Source: Gordonia sp. PDNC005 (GTDB taxonomy: Bacteria > Actinomycetota > Actinomycetes > Mycobacteriales > Mycobacteriaceae). Taken from it: 64,000 bases of DNA. The notes beneath the pieces are model-generated. The model was not told the DNA's origin. It was given only the letters and a program-made list of their open reading frames with translations, and made no database searches. The stretch's first letter is position 1, and every line of letters begins with the position of its first letter. The translations under genes were made by a program, and so were the position numbers. Where the stretch lies: positions 3,906,001 through 3,970,000 of the forward strand of contig NZ_CP070351.1 in NCBI RefSeq assembly GCF_016919385.1, written 5' to 3'. Shown piece after piece: positions 46,031 to 55,453 of the stretch.

Positions 46031-48052
46031 GTGACCTTCCCTGCAGTCGACGACCGCCGCGTCGTCACCGGGCCCCTACGACCGATCGAGATCGCGTCCA
46101 TCGCGATCTTCAGCGGTCTCACCGTGGTGCCGGCCGTGATCGTCGCGGTCGTGCCGATGGCCGCCGCCCTCGGATTCCTCACTCCCGTCCCGATTGCGCT
46201 GCTCGCCGCGCGGACGCGCCTGCGGGCCGTGATCGCAGCCGTCGTCACGACGGTCGCCGTCACTTTCGCCGTCGCCGGACTCGGCACCGCTTTCGGAGTC
46301 GCGGTGACGGCTGTGATCGGCGGAATCGTCGGTGAGGTTCGCCGTCGAGGCGGTGGCCTGATCGTTCTCAGTGCACTGTCGGTGTTCATCGCCCCCGCCA
46401 TCGCGGGCATCACGGTCTTGTTGATGTGGGTGCTCAAACCGCTGCGGACGCTCGGCCTCGAGGTGTTCGACAATGTCCTCGCAGGTATCGCGAAGACGCT
46501 TCGCGCGGTCAAACTGACCGGTGCAGGAGACGCCGTCGAGAGCTTCTCCGGCAATGTCGTCGACAACTGGTGGCTGTGGCTGTGGATCCCCGGCGCCATC
46601 GGTACGTTCCTGACGTTGATCCTGGCAGGCTGGTGCCTCGGCAAGGTGCTCGATCGCCTCGCCGATGTGAAGCTCGACGACACGCTCGAGGCCGCGCACA
46701 TCGTCGATGACAGTGAGCCCGACCCGTTGCCGCTGCGGGCGGTCGGCGTCGGATACCGCTACCCGGGCACCTCGCGTGACGTTCTGACCGGCATCGACCT
46801 GGAACTGCATCCGGGTGAGTTCGTGGCGATTGTCGGAGCGAACGGGTCGGGGAAGTCGACGCTCGCGAAGCTCGTCGCCGGAGTCGAACCGACATCGGGT
46901 GCCGTCCGACGGCCGGGCGCGCCCGGCCTGGGTCGTCGCGGCGGCACCGCGCTCGTCCTACAGCGGCCGGAAGCTCAGATGCTCGGCTCGCGAGTGGCCG
47001 ACGACCTCGTGTGGGGCCTCCCGGACGGCGACGTCGTCGACGTCGAAGGCCTCCTCGCCGAGGTGGGACTGGCGGGTCTCGGCGACCGGGACACGTCGGA
47101 CCTGTCGGGCGGCCAGCAGCAGCGTCTCGCGGTCGCTGCGGCGTTGGCCCGCGGACCGCGACTGGTGATCGCCGACGAGGTGACGTCGATGGTCGATCCC
47201 CGGGGGCGCGAGGAGTTGATCGGCATCCTGGCCGAACTCCCGCGCCGCCACGGCATCACCGTTGTACTGATCACTCACCGTGATTCGGAGGCCAGGGCCG
47301 CTGACCGCATCGTGCACCTCGCCGACGGCCGAGTGGTTGCTCACCATCCCGAATGGATGCGACCGGAGCAGAGCGCGCCCGCACTGGCGTCCTCGCACGC
47401 CGGAGGGGAGCCGTTGCTCGTCGTCTCCGATGTCGCACACACGTATCTGCAGGGATCTCCCTGGGAGGTGACGGCCCTGCACGATGTGAACCTCCGCGTG
47501 GACCGCGGCGACGGGGTGTTGATCGTCGGCGGAAACGGGTCGGGCAAGTCGACGCTCGCCTGGATTCTCGCCGGACTGAGCAAGCCGACCTCCGGCGATG
47601 TGCTGATCGACGGCGAACCGATCGCGGACAACGTCGGCAGCGTCGGGCTCGGCTTCCAGCACGCGCGTCTGCAGCTGCAGAAGGTGACCGTCGGCGACGA
47701 GATCATGGCGGTCGGCGGAGAGAGTGTCGGCACCAGCGAAGTGGGACGGGTCCTCGACCTCGTCGCACTTCCGCGTGAGTTCGCTGCGAAACGGGTCGAC
47801 TCCCTGTCCGGCGGCCAGATGCGCCGAGTGGTCCTGGCGTCGTTGATCGCGTCGGACCCCGACGTCCTGGTCCTCGACGAGCCTCTCGCCGGCCTCGATC
47901 CGCAGGCCCGCGAAGAGGTGCTGGGCGTCCTCGCTCGCTTGCGGGACGACGGCGCGACGATCGTGATCATCTCCCACGACCTCGAATCTCTCGATCGGGT
48001 GTGCAACCGCCGCGTCGAACTCGCCGCGGGTGTCCTGGAAGGCGGTGCATGA
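46031..48052 (+). CDS. Fused ECF transporter: S-like membrane domain plus two ATPases
   Basis: 673 residues from GTG 46031 (an in-frame ATG at 45989 is less likely). About 10-200 has five or six helices and looks like a substrate-binding S component. Two ABC ATPase domains follow: Walker A GANGSGKST and signature LSGGQQQRL in the first, Walker A GGNGSGKST and LSGGQMRRV with LVLDEPLAGLD in the second. Walker B of the first is LVIADEVTSMVD. The order matches M. tuberculosis Rv2326c. It is likely a vitamin or cofactor importer; the substrate is unknown. Confidence 0.9.
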   Translation: MTFPAVDDRRVVTGPLRPIEIASIAIFSGLTVVPAVIVAVVPMAAALGFLTPVPIALLAARTRLRAVIAAVVTTVAVTFAVAGLGTAFGVAVTAVIGGIVGEVRRRGGGLIVLSALSVFIAPAIAGITVLLMWVLKPLRTLGLEVFDNVLAGIAKTLRAVKLTGAGDAVESFSGNVVDNWWLWLWIPGAIGTFLTLILAGWCLGKVLDRLADVKLDDTLEAAHIVDDSEPDPLPLRAVGVGYRYPGTSRDVLTGIDLELHPGEFVAIVGANGSGKSTLAKLVAGVEPTSGAVRRPGAPGLGRRGGTALVLQRPEAQMLGSRVADDLVWGLPDGDVVDVEGLLAEVGLAGLGDRDTSDLSGGQQQRLAVAAALARGPRLVIADEVTSMVDPRGREELIGILAELPRRHGITVVLITHRDSEARAADRIVHLADGRVVAHHPEWMRPEQSAPALASSHAGGEPLLVVSDVAHTYLQGSPWEVTALHDVNLRVDRGDGVLIVGGNGSGKSTLAWILAGLSKPTSGDVLIDGEPIADNVGSVGLGFQHARLQLQKVTVGDEIMAVGGESVGTSEVGRVLDLVALPREFAAKRVDSLSGGQMRRVVLASLIASDPDVLVLDEPLAGLDPQAREEVLGVLARLRDDGATIVIISHDLESLDRVCNRRVELAAGVLEGGA

Positions 48053-48053
48053 C

Positions 48054-48803
48054 ATGCAGATCCCGATGCTGCGTCAGATCCCCGGCGACTCCGTCGTCCA
48101 TCGCCTCTGGGCGGGAACCAAACTGCTCATCGTCCTGACCCTCGGTCTGATGACGTGGATCCTCCCGTCGTGGCCTGCACTCGGTTATGTCGCCGTCTGC
48201 ATGATCGTGTTCGCCCTGCTCGCCGGGATCCCGGTCGGTGCGCTGCCGCGACCGCCGTGGTGGTTCTGGGCGGTCATGGCTGTGGGAGTCGCATGGTCGT
48301 GGATCGCCCGAGGCAACGACGGCGGGCTCACGGCGCTGCGCGCTGTGCTCCTCGGACTGGTGGTTCTGGCGATGTCGGTGCTGGTCGTGTGGACCACACC
48401 GGTCGCCGAGCTCGCTCCGGCGATCGCCGTCCTCATGCGTCCGCTCAAACTCCTGCGCCTGCCCGTGGACGAGTGGGCCGTGACCATCGCCCTGTCGTTG
48501 CGGGGGCTGCCGCTGCTCATCGACGAGATGCGTCTGCTGTGGGCGGCTCATCGGCTCCGCCCGAAGTCGAGCGCGTCATCGGGGCATCCGTCCGCCGAAC
48601 CGTCGATCCTGGACATGATCGTCGCGGCCATGTCGTCGGCGATGCGTCGAAGCGCCGAGATGTCGGAGGCGATCACCGCGCGCGGCGGCACCGGGCGGCT
48701 CACCGCGTACCCGTCCCGGCCTGGAAGGCTCGACGCGATCGTGCTCACCGTGTTCGTGCTGTTGTCCGTGGGAGCGGCCACCACGGCGATCATCCTCCTC
48801 TGA
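48054..48803 (+). CDS. ECF transporter T component
   Basis: 249 residues from ATG 48054, one base after the ATPase stop. About five transmembrane helices, with the EcfT coupling-helix motif in SAEMSEAITARGGTGR (ARG). It resembles Rv2325c, which neighbours Rv2326c. It couples the two ATPases to the membrane S domain of the preceding protein, so the pair makes a complete dedicated ECF importer. Confidence 0.88.
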   Translation: MQIPMLRQIPGDSVVHRLWAGTKLLIVLTLGLMTWILPSWPALGYVAVCMIVFALLAGIPVGALPRPPWWFWAVMAVGVAWSWIARGNDGGLTALRAVLLGLVVLAMSVLVVWTTPVAELAPAIAVLMRPLKLLRLPVDEWAVTIALSLRGLPLLIDEMRLLWAAHRLRPKSSASSGHPSAEPSILDMIVAAMSSAMRRSAEMSEAITARGGTGRLTAYPSRPGRLDAIVLTVFVLLSVGAATTAIILL

Positions 48804-48915
48804 CCGCCGCGCGGCGATTAGCTGGGTGTGTGCTGTAGCTTGTCGGGTGTTCAGATAGTGTCCCATTTGGACCGACTTCGCGGGGTTGCGACGTCAACGA
48901 GCTTTGGGGGACAGA

Positions 48916-49356
48916 ATGAACGTGTGGAAATACCTGGGTCGATACGCACTCGCCTACGTCGGCATGATCGTCGTGCTGGGAGTGATCAGCGCCTTCGTGG
49001 ATCTGACGGCGTCGATGGGCACGGTCGCCCCGGTCGTCGCGGTGATGTTTCCGGTGAGCAGATTCGTTGTCGAGTTCCGGCGCGTCCCGGACCCGACCGA
49101 GCGGCTCAGTTTGAGCGTCGCGTGCATCGGGTTCTTCGTCCTTCTGCAGATCGCCATCCTGATCGGTGCAGCCCTGGCGTACCCCGACGCGGCGTCGGAA
49201 GTTCTCGACCGACCGGGTATGGCGGTTCTGGTGCTTGGACTAGGTGTGGTGCTGCCGGCAGTGGCGATGTGGTTGATCATCCGCTACATGCCGCCTCGAT
49301 TCCTGCGGAACCTCGAGAAGTCCGAGGCGAGGAAAGCGGCACGTCGAGCACGATGA
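48916..49356 (+). CDS. Four-helix membrane protein (ABZJ_00895-like), copy 1
   Basis: 146 residues from ATG 48916, with GGGGGACAG just upstream. Four transmembrane helices, a cytoplasmic-type FRRVPDPTERLSLSVACIGF loop and a basic tail. It resembles the ABZJ_00895 family of small membrane proteins, function unknown. The next gene, 1 bp away, is a diverged paralogue. Confidence 0.65.
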   Translation: MNVWKYLGRYALAYVGMIVVLGVISAFVDLTASMGTVAPVVAVMFPVSRFVVEFRRVPDPTERLSLSVACIGFFVLLQIAILIGAALAYPDAASEVLDRPGMAVLVLGLGVVLPAVAMWLIIRYMPPRFLRNLEKSEARKAARRAR

Positions 49357-49357
49357 C

Positions 49358-49780
49358 ATGAGTCTGCGACCGTACATACTCCGGTACACGCTGACTGCCA
49401 CAGTGCTGTTCAGCGTGTTCCTGCTCGTGAGTTGGGCGGTCCTCTGGCCGTTGGCGGGCTTCGGTGGACTCCTGGCGTCCGCGCTGGCCGCGGGGTACAC
49501 GATCAACACGTTCCTGACCACGGAGGGCAGAGCGCCGTCGGGCTCCGAACGCCGCAGCCTGATCGCCGCGTTCATTGTGGTGTCCGCCTTGCTCGACGTC
49601 GTGCCCCTCGTCGTCTACGCGACCGCGGTGAACGGCGGGGCGGACGACCTGCTGCACCGACCGGCGATCACCCTGGGCGTCGGCGGTTCGTTCCTGTGCC
49701 AGATGGTCTGGATCTGGCTTGTGGTCCGGTTCTACCCGGACTTCCGCCGTCAAACCGAGACGGAGTCGGCGCGCAGGTGA
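49358..49780 (+). CDS. Four-helix membrane protein (ABZJ_00895-like), copy 2
   Basis: 140 residues, starting 1 bp after copy 1 ends. Same layout: four helices with TTEGRAPSGSERRSLIAAFI in the position of the RVPDPTERLSLSVA loop of copy 1, and a charged C-terminal tail. The shared R-x-P-x(2-3)-ER-SL pattern suggests tandem duplication. The two proteins may form a heterodimer. Confidence 0.62.
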   Translation: MSLRPYILRYTLTATVLFSVFLLVSWAVLWPLAGFGGLLASALAAGYTINTFLTTEGRAPSGSERRSLIAAFIVVSALLDVVPLVVYATAVNGGADDLLHRPAITLGVGGSFLCQMVWIWLVVRFYPDFRRQTETESARR

Positions 49781-49829
49781 GCAAGAACGGTCAAGCGCGG
49801 CACCGGGGGTTCGGTCGATACTTGATCGC

Positions 49830-50771
49830 ATGACCGACCACCTGCGGACACTCCTCGACGCTGTGCTCGACGAGAGCAACGACGGCCTCGACGACATGGC
49901 CGCGGACGTGTTCTCCTCACCGTTCCACTTCGCGCGGTCGGTCCGGGCGGGTGCAGGAGAGTCGCCGGTCGCCCTGCGGCGACGCGTGATCCTGGAACGT
50001 TCCGCCTGGGAGCTGCAACGTGGCGCCACCGTCACCGACGCCGCCTTCGCGGCGGGGTACTCGAGTGTTGAGGGCTTCAGTCGGGCGTTCTCCCGAGCCT
50101 ACGGGCACCCGCCGACGGCCATGCCCCCGGCGGGCCAGGCCGGACATTGGCTCGCGGCCCCGAACGGCATCCACTTCCATTCCCCGACCGTCCTGTACGT
50201 CGACTCGAACGAGAGCGGACTCGCCGAGGAGTCGGCCGGCGACGTCGTCTCCCTGCAGTGCAGGCACGACGTCGCCGACATCCACGCCCTGCTGAACGCC
50301 GCCGACGCCTTGACGGCACCCGAGCGAAGTCGTTCGCGTCTTGTGGGCAGCACGTCGCGGACCTGGGACGGTCCCGACGAGTCGCTCGACCAGGTGCTGT
50401 GGCACCTCGTGGTCAGCAAGGAGCCGTGGCTCGCCACCATCGAGGGTGGGCCGATGCCCGACCTGACGCCCACCTCCGACCTCAAGACTCTTCGGGCCCG
50501 GCACGCCGCGAGCTCGGTCCGCTGGCTGGCGATGCTGCGGGACGTCACGCGACGAGGCGCGTGGGCCGACTGGATCGTCGACGCCCTGTGCACTCCGCCG
50601 GAGTCGTTCCGACTGTCGCAGATCGTCGCGCACGAGCTCACGTTCTCGGCGCACCGCAGGCTCCTCGCGCGCTGGATGCTGCACGACGCCGGAGTGGACA
50701 CCGGCACACCAGACCTGGACCCCGACCCCATCATCTGGCAACGACGACTCACCGGAGGAACACCACGATGA
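49830..50771 (+). CDS. AraC-type HTH regulator with DinB-like domain
   Basis: 313 residues from ATG 49830. The N-terminal 95 residues are an AraC-type helix-turn-helix (VALRRRVILERSAWELQRGA, then VTDAAFAAGYSSVEGFSRAF and YGHPPTAMP). The C-terminal part resembles a DinB four-helix bundle (DESLDQVLWHLVVSKEPWLA, VAHELTFSAHRRLLARWML). It is coupled to a RibD-C reductase gene by an ATGA overlap, so it probably regulates that reductase. No ligand is evident. Confidence 0.8.
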   Translation: MTDHLRTLLDAVLDESNDGLDDMAADVFSSPFHFARSVRAGAGESPVALRRRVILERSAWELQRGATVTDAAFAAGYSSVEGFSRAFSRAYGHPPTAMPPAGQAGHWLAAPNGIHFHSPTVLYVDSNESGLAEESAGDVVSLQCRHDVADIHALLNAADALTAPERSRSRLVGSTSRTWDGPDESLDQVLWHLVVSKEPWLATIEGGPMPDLTPTSDLKTLRARHAASSVRWLAMLRDVTRRGAWADWIVDALCTPPESFRLSQIVAHELTFSAHRRLLARWMLHDAGVDTGTPDLDPDPIIWQRRLTGGTPR

Positions 50772-51313
50772 CCGACTACGTCTTCTACACCGCATCCACC
50801 CTCGACGGCTTCCTCGCCGACGAGAGCGACTCCCTCGATTGGCTGCTCTCTCAGTCGATCGACGAGGACGGTCCGCACAACATCAATGAACTGATGGCGG
50901 CGACCGGGGCCATCGTGATGGGACGCACGACATACCGCTGGGTGGTGGACCACATCGCAAAGAGCGGTGAGGAGTGGATGTACAAGGATCATCCGACGTT
51001 CGTCTTCACCCACCGCGACGTGGAGGCGGTCCATCCGTCGATCACCGTTGTGGCTGGTTCGCCCGCCGAGCACCGCGACGCCCTCGAGAAGGCCGCGGGC
51101 GACCGGGCTGTGTGGGTGGTCGGCGGCGGCGACCTCGCAGCCCAGTTCGCCGAGAACGGGATGCTCGACGAAATGCTCGTCTCGTTCGCGCCCGCCACCG
51201 TGGGCTCCGGGCGACCCCTGTTTCCCCGAGCCTTCGACTTCGAGTTGCTCGAGACCGCCCAGAACAAGGCATTCCTCATCGGCCGATACCGGGTGGTCGG
51301 CCCGCGAGGGTAG
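50768..51313 (+). CDS. RibD-C/dihydrofolate reductase family protein
   Basis: 181 residues with the DHFR-like fold: YVFYTASTLDGFLADESDSL, AIVMGRTTYRWV, VWVVGGGDLAAQFAENGMLD and ending AFLIGRYRVV. It is typical of YwjB/YyaP-like reductases of unknown substrate, probably NADPH-dependent. It overlaps its regulator by 4 bp and is followed by a hairpin terminator. Confidence 0.85.
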   Translation: MTDYVFYTASTLDGFLADESDSLDWLLSQSIDEDGPHNINELMAATGAIVMGRTTYRWVVDHIAKSGEEWMYKDHPTFVFTHRDVEAVHPSITVVAGSPAEHRDALEKAAGDRAVWVVGGGDLAAQFAENGMLDEMLVSFAPATVGSGRPLFPRAFDFELLETAQNKAFLIGRYRVVGPRG

Positions 51314-51339
51314 GCCCCTTTCGCCGGTCAGCTGACAGC

Positions 51340-51375
51340 ACAACGGCGGCCGCCCCGAAGGGTGACCGCCGTTGT
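51340..51375. terminator. Bidirectional hairpin terminator
   Basis: ACAACGGCGG (51340-51349) and its complement (51366-51375), with a 16-nt loop that contains a further CCGCC/GGTGA pairing option, followed by TT on the plus side. It lies between the convergent reductase and sodA genes. Confidence 0.75.
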
Positions 51376-51385
51376 TTCAGACAGA

Positions 51386-52015
51386 TCAGGCCGGAACGAT
51401 GAGTCCCGAGCCCTGGGTCTTCGCGCGAGCGAGTCGCTCGGAGGCGTCGTCCCAGTTCACGACGTTCCACCAAGCCTTGACGTAGTCGGGCTTGACGTTC
51501 TGGTAGTCGAGGTAGAAGGCGTGCTCCCACATGTCGAGCATGACGACCGGGATGAGGCCCACCGAGGTGTTGCCGCTCTGGTCGGTGAGCTGCTCGATGA
51601 CGAGGCGCTGACCGATGGTGTCGTAGCCGAGAATGGCCCAACCCGAGCCCTGCAGGGTGGTGGCCGCACCGGTGAAGTGGGCCTTGAACTGCTCGAAGCC
51701 GCCGAAGTCGACGCCGATCTGCTCGGCGAGGTCGCCGGTGGGCTCGCCGCCGCCGTTGGGCGAGAGGTTCTTCCAGAAGATCGAGTGGTTGGTGTGACCA
51801 CCGAGGTGGAAGCTCAGGTTCGCCGACAGGCCGTAGACCTTGTCAGCGATGGTGCCGTCTTCGCGTGCCGCGGCGAGCTTCTCCAGGGCGGTGTTGGCGC
51901 CCTTCACGTAGGTGGCGTGGTGCTTGCTGTGGTGCAGCTCCATGATCTTGCCGGAGATGTGGGGCTCAAGGGCGCCGTAGTCGTAATCGAGTTCGGGCAG
52001 GGTGTAGTCAGCCAC
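51386..52015 (-). CDS. sodA: Superoxide dismutase (Mn/Fe)
   Basis: 209 residues from GTG 52015 ([18 protein letters not shown]); the longer upstream frame is an artefact. GAGGAAC 5-10 nt upstream is the ribosome-binding site. Metal ligands: first His in [12 protein letters not shown], second in NHSIFWKNL, Asp and His in [15 protein letters not shown]. It has no signal peptide, as in mycobacterial SodA. The HTNHSIFW and the Gln/His pattern do not settle Mn versus Fe. It removes superoxide. Confidence 0.96.
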   Translation of the reverse strand: MADYTLPELDYDYGALEPHISGKIMELHHSKHHATYVKGANTALEKLAAAREDGTIADKVYGLSANLSFHLGGHTNHSIFWKNLSPNGGGEPTGDLAEQIGVDFGGFEQFKAHFTGAATTLQGSGWAILGYDTIGQRLVIEQLTDQSGNTSVGLIPVVMLDMWEHAFYLDYQNVKPDYVKAWWNVVNWDDASERLARAKTQGSGLIVPA

Positions 52016-52157
52016 GATGTTCCTCTCAAAGATTCGCGAAAGATCCGTACTGGGTCCAGTCAACAACATTTCCGCAGACCGGTGGTTATTGCAACAGATC
52101 AGGTCACCGTGGGATTCCTTCCACCGCCTGTGCCGTCGATGGCCGTAGCCTGGTCGC

Positions 52158-52871
52158 ATGAGCCTGTTCGATCGCCTGATGGCCGCTTCCAACGTCAAGA
52201 CCGCGATGGTTCCCCGCGACCGTGCACTGCCCGGCCGCTCCACGCCATTGCCGCTCCGGGACGAGAACATCGTCCTGCACAATCCGATGCGAGGAACGGC
52301 GTCGTCCGACGGCGGATACGGCCCGGCCGGAGTCGGCGACTGGGGACCGGATCTGCGGGCGATCGTGCTTGCGGGCGGATGTTTCTGGGGTGTGGAGGAG
52401 ATCTTCTGGCAGCAGCCGGGCGTCCACACCACGGCAGTCGGGTACGCGGGCGGGTACACCCCGAATCCGACGTACGAGGAGGTGTGCACCGCACAGACCG
52501 GGCACGCCGAAGCGGTCCTTGTCGTCTTCGATCCGGCTCGGACAAGCGCGAAGGCTCTCATCGAGTTGTTCTTCACCTCGCACGACCCGACGCAGGAGAT
52601 GCGTCAGGGCAACGACATCGGCACTCAATACCGGTCGGCGGTCTTCACCTTCGACGACACCGATCTCGATCTGGCAGTCGGCGCCGTGGAGAAGTTCGGC
52701 CCCACGCTCACCGAGGCGGGATACGGTCCGATCACGACGGAGATCTCGTCCATGGCAGACGCGGGCGACGGCGTCTTCTACTATGCCGAAGACGTCCACC
52801 AGCAGTACCTGCACAAGAATCCGAACGGGTACCGCTGCCACGTGTCGACCGGGTTGACGTTCCCCGCCTGA
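52158..52871 (+). CDS. msrA: Peptide-methionine (S)-S-oxide reductase
   Basis: 237 residues. The catalytic Cys lies in [18 protein letters not shown], with [20 protein letters not shown] and [15 protein letters not shown] as expected. An extra N-terminal segment of about 65 residues precedes the core and appears in many actinobacterial MsrA. It repairs oxidised methionine using thioredoxin. It is divergent from sodA. Its stop overlaps the next start (TGATG). Confidence 0.95.
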   Translation: MSLFDRLMAASNVKTAMVPRDRALPGRSTPLPLRDENIVLHNPMRGTASSDGGYGPAGVGDWGPDLRAIVLAGGCFWGVEEIFWQQPGVHTTAVGYAGGYTPNPTYEEVCTAQTGHAEAVLVVFDPARTSAKALIELFFTSHDPTQEMRQGNDIGTQYRSAVFTFDDTDLDLAVGAVEKFGPTLTEAGYGPITTEISSMADAGDGVFYYAEDVHQQYLHKNPNGYRCHVSTGLTFPA

Positions 52872-53938
52872 TGCCGGAGGCGATCACGCTCGAGCAGTGG
52901 AACCGGACCCTGCTCGATCGCCAGCATCTGCTCGAACGGGTCGACGACGACGTCGTCGAAGTGGTCGACCGGATCGTCGGCCTGCAGTCGCAGGATCCGC
53001 AGGCGGCGTTCTACGGCCTCGCATGTCGGGTTGAGGGTTTTGATCCCGCGAACGTCGACGACCTCCTCCTCGAGCGCGAACTCGTCCGCATGACGCTGCA
53101 GCGTGGGACGGTTTTTCTCGCCGACGGACTCGACGCGCGGTGGATCCGCGAGCTGATGCAGCCGATGCTGTCGTCGGCGGTCGAGACGAACCACGGCCGC
53201 AGGCTGGTCGACGCGACCTCGGACCAGGTGACCGAGCACGCTCGTGATCTGCTGGCGGACGGTCCGCTCAGTGCCGCCGCCCTTCGAGCCTCGCTTGCCG
53301 AGCGATGGCCTGACGAACCCGCGTCCGACATGGCCGCGGTCGCGCGCCTTCGGCTCCCCGTTGTGCAGACGCCGCCTCGTGGGCTGTGGAAGAGGTCCGG
53401 CAGCCCGACGTACGCGCTGCTCGACGACTGGATAGGGGAGGGCGAGCCGGCCGTCACCGGAGACGAGGCGCGACGCGACCTGATCCGTCTTTATCTGCGT
53501 GGGTTCGGTCCGGCGTCGGTCGCCGCCGTGCAGACGTGGTCTGGCCTCACCGGGCTCGGACCGGTCATGGCGGCGATGGAGGCGGACTGGGAACTCACGA
53601 TCTACACCGGTCCGGGCGGTGAGACGCTGTATGACCTCGACGGACTGCCGATCATCGCGGGCGACGTCGCCGCGCCCATCCGGTGCATCGCTCCCTACGA
53701 CAACCTGATCGTCGCCAACGCGGACCGTATTCGGGTGGCCGACCCGGACCTCTATCAGGCGCTGTGGACGCCGAACGGACAGTTCCCGGGGTTCGTGCTC
53801 GTCGACGGGCGCCTGGCCGCGACGTGGAAGCCCGCCAAGGACGGTGTGGCCCTGACAGAGCTCCGTGATCTCACCCGCGACGAACGCGCGGGCGTCGAAC
53901 GTGAAGTCGACGCGGTCAGGGCGATGATCGAGTCCTGA
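52871..53938 (+). CDS. Winged-helix DNA-binding protein, AlkZ-like
   Basis: 355 residues from ATG 52871. Three winged-helix repeats typical of the HTH_42/AlkZ family. The glycosylase motif is retained: VGLQSQDPQAAFYGL carries Q-x-Q. Other matches are MTLQRGTVFLADGLDARWI and APYDNLIVANADRIRV. AlkZ unhooks azinomycin interstrand crosslinks, and related proteins are broader DNA glycosylases. It is translationally coupled to msrA. Confidence 0.8.
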   Translation: MPEAITLEQWNRTLLDRQHLLERVDDDVVEVVDRIVGLQSQDPQAAFYGLACRVEGFDPANVDDLLLERELVRMTLQRGTVFLADGLDARWIRELMQPMLSSAVETNHGRRLVDATSDQVTEHARDLLADGPLSAAALRASLAERWPDEPASDMAAVARLRLPVVQTPPRGLWKRSGSPTYALLDDWIGEGEPAVTGDEARRDLIRLYLRGFGPASVAAVQTWSGLTGLGPVMAAMEADWELTIYTGPGGETLYDLDGLPIIAGDVAAPIRCIAPYDNLIVANADRIRVADPDLYQALWTPNGQFPGFVLVDGRLAATWKPAKDGVALTELRDLTRDERAGVEREVDAVRAMIES

Positions 53939-53959
53939 CCGGTTCCCACATCCGGGTCG

Positions 53960-54688
53960 CTACGCTCCGGTTCTCGGATTCCGCGCGGAGATGAAGTATC
54001 GGCGACCCGTGGGGTCGGCCATGACGACTTGATCGTGACGACGTTCCACGACTCTCGCACCCCAGTCCTCGTGCCTCTCCACTTCGACCGGAAGGTTGCT
54101 CGCAGCGACGTCGAGGTACGTGGCGCCGACGGCATCGTCGGACCGGACGAGCAGAACTTGCAGGGAGAGGTCCGGATCGCGGGTCAGGGTGTGTCGGTCC
54201 ACGCCTCCCGGGGCGTCCTGGCCGGTCAGTGCGGTCCAGAAGGCGACCTCGGCGTCGAACTTCGCCGTGGGGACGTCGTAGCAGATCTGATCGATGATGC
54301 TGATGGTCCCGCCGGGCCATCTGATCGGGCGGGCACGCCGGTGCTCGCCCGCCCATTCGACGAGGCAGAAGCGTCCTCCTGCGGGTGACGCCATCACTCG
54401 ATGTGTTCCGTAGTCGGCGATCTCTCGGGCTCCGAGGGCGCGGGCCTCCAGCGCGGCGGACGACGGATCGTCGACGTGCATGTCCAGGTGGGTGCCGCCG
54501 GGACCTGCGGTGATCCGCTGGACCCTGAGGTGAGCGTCGCCGTTGAATGGGTCGAGGGATGCGAACTCCTTCGACGGTCCGCGGGGCGGCGAGACGGTGC
54601 TTCCCGAGATCGCGCGCCAGAAGGTGACTTCCGATCCGAACTCGGCGGCGGGGAAGTCGAGAAACGCGGTCAGCCAGCGAACGTGCAC
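53960..54688 (-). CDS. VOC superfamily protein, two glyoxalase-like domains
   Basis: 242 residues in two halves, each with a beta-alpha-beta VOC module: GTHLDMHVDDPSSAALEARA, then GARE and the HRVMASPAGGRFCLVEW end; then ATYLDVAASNLPVEVERHED with VVMADPTGRRYFIS. It may bind a metal or an antibiotic-like ligand. Substrate unknown. It converges on the AlkZ-like gene with 21 bp between. Confidence 0.83.
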   Translation of the reverse strand: MHVRWLTAFLDFPAAEFGSEVTFWRAISGSTVSPPRGPSKEFASLDPFNGDAHLRVQRITAGPGGTHLDMHVDDPSSAALEARALGAREIADYGTHRVMASPAGGRFCLVEWAGEHRRARPIRWPGGTISIIDQICYDVPTAKFDAEVAFWTALTGQDAPGGVDRHTLTRDPDLSLQVLLVRSDDAVGATYLDVAASNLPVEVERHEDWGARVVERRHDQVVMADPTGRRYFISARNPRTGA

Positions 54689-55120
54689 GCCACGATTCTA
54701 GAGTGCGGCGACCTGAACGGGTGAGGGGCGTGGAGGCAGCTGTCAAGTCGTCCTGGAGAGTTTCGGTCGGCGTGTTATCCCCAGGTTGTCCCCAACTGTG
54801 GATGTGGACAAGTGGATGAAATCTACTTGGCGGTAATGCGTCGGCGTGGTGCCGTGGGTCCGAATCTGCCGTGAATTGGAGACGCCAGTCACAGAATTGA
54901 CCCCGTTTTCCTAGGTCTATCCACAATTCCACAGGGTTGTCCACAGGGCGTCCGAGCCTGTTGGTGAATGCCGAACACCCTGTGAACGGAGCTTTTCATA
55001 GCGCCTGTGGAAATCACTATGCAGGTCTGCATAGTTGCGTACGAGCCGCCGGAGTGTTGTTGCGCGTGTGTAGCTGGCGCACCTGGAATCGACAGGTGTG
55101 GAAAACTGGAAAGCGTGAGC
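54689..55120. other. Intergenic DnaA-box cluster
   Basis: A 432-bp gene-free stretch with many DnaA-box-like 9-mers: TTATCCCCA (54775), TTGTCCCCA (54786), TGTGGACAA (54803-54811; perfect TTGTCCACA on the minus strand), CTATCCACA (54917), TTGTCCACA (54937-54945), TGTGGAAAT (55006) and TGTGGAAAA (55097). The region is more AT-rich than its flanks. There is no dnaA, dnaN or rep gene beside it. Confidence 0.65.
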
Positions 55121-55453
55121 ATGGGCGACATCGAGTCGGTGGGCGTCACCGAACTCCCGGACGACTTCACCGACGACCCGGAACGGATCCTGCTCGATGT
55201 CCGCGAGGACTACGAGTGGGACGAGGCGCACGTCCGCGGGGCGCTCCACATCCCGCTCGGTGAGGTCCCGGGACGCATCGACGAAATCGACCTCGATCGT
55301 GAACTGTTCGTCGTGTGCCGGACCAGTGGCAGGTCGTACCGGATCATGGAGTATCTCCTCAACCGCGGCATCGACGGCACAGTCGTGACCGGCGGTATGG
55401 TGGCCTGGATCGGTGCGGACAAGCCCGTCGACAGTGGGCCGGACGCTCCGTGA
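55121..55453 (+). CDS. Rhodanese-like domain protein
   Basis: 110 residues from ATG 55121, with GGAAAG 7 nt upstream; an upstream in-frame extension with CCCAC has no support. A single rhodanese fold: RILLDVREDYEWDEAHVRGA, HIPLGEVPGRID and active-site Cys in LFVVCRTSGRSYRIMEYLL. It is likely a cytoplasmic sulfurtransferase or persulfide carrier. It starts an operon with the zinc-ribbon membrane protein and glpQ1 (4-bp overlaps). Confidence 0.9.
   Translation: MGDIESVGVTELPDDFTDDPERILLDVREDYEWDEAHVRGALHIPLGEVPGRIDEIDLDRELFVVCRTSGRSYRIMEYLLNRGIDGTVVTGGMVAWIGADKPVDSGPDAP

Noticed and set aside
52016..52576. N-terminal extension of sodA
   Set aside because: It overlaps msrA in antisense; GTG 52015 gives the canonical SodA start with a ribosome-binding site.
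54689..55120. Chromosomal origin (oriC)
   Set aside because: DnaA boxes are present, but dnaA, dnaN and an obvious AT-rich unwinding element are missing; kept only as a DnaA-box cluster.
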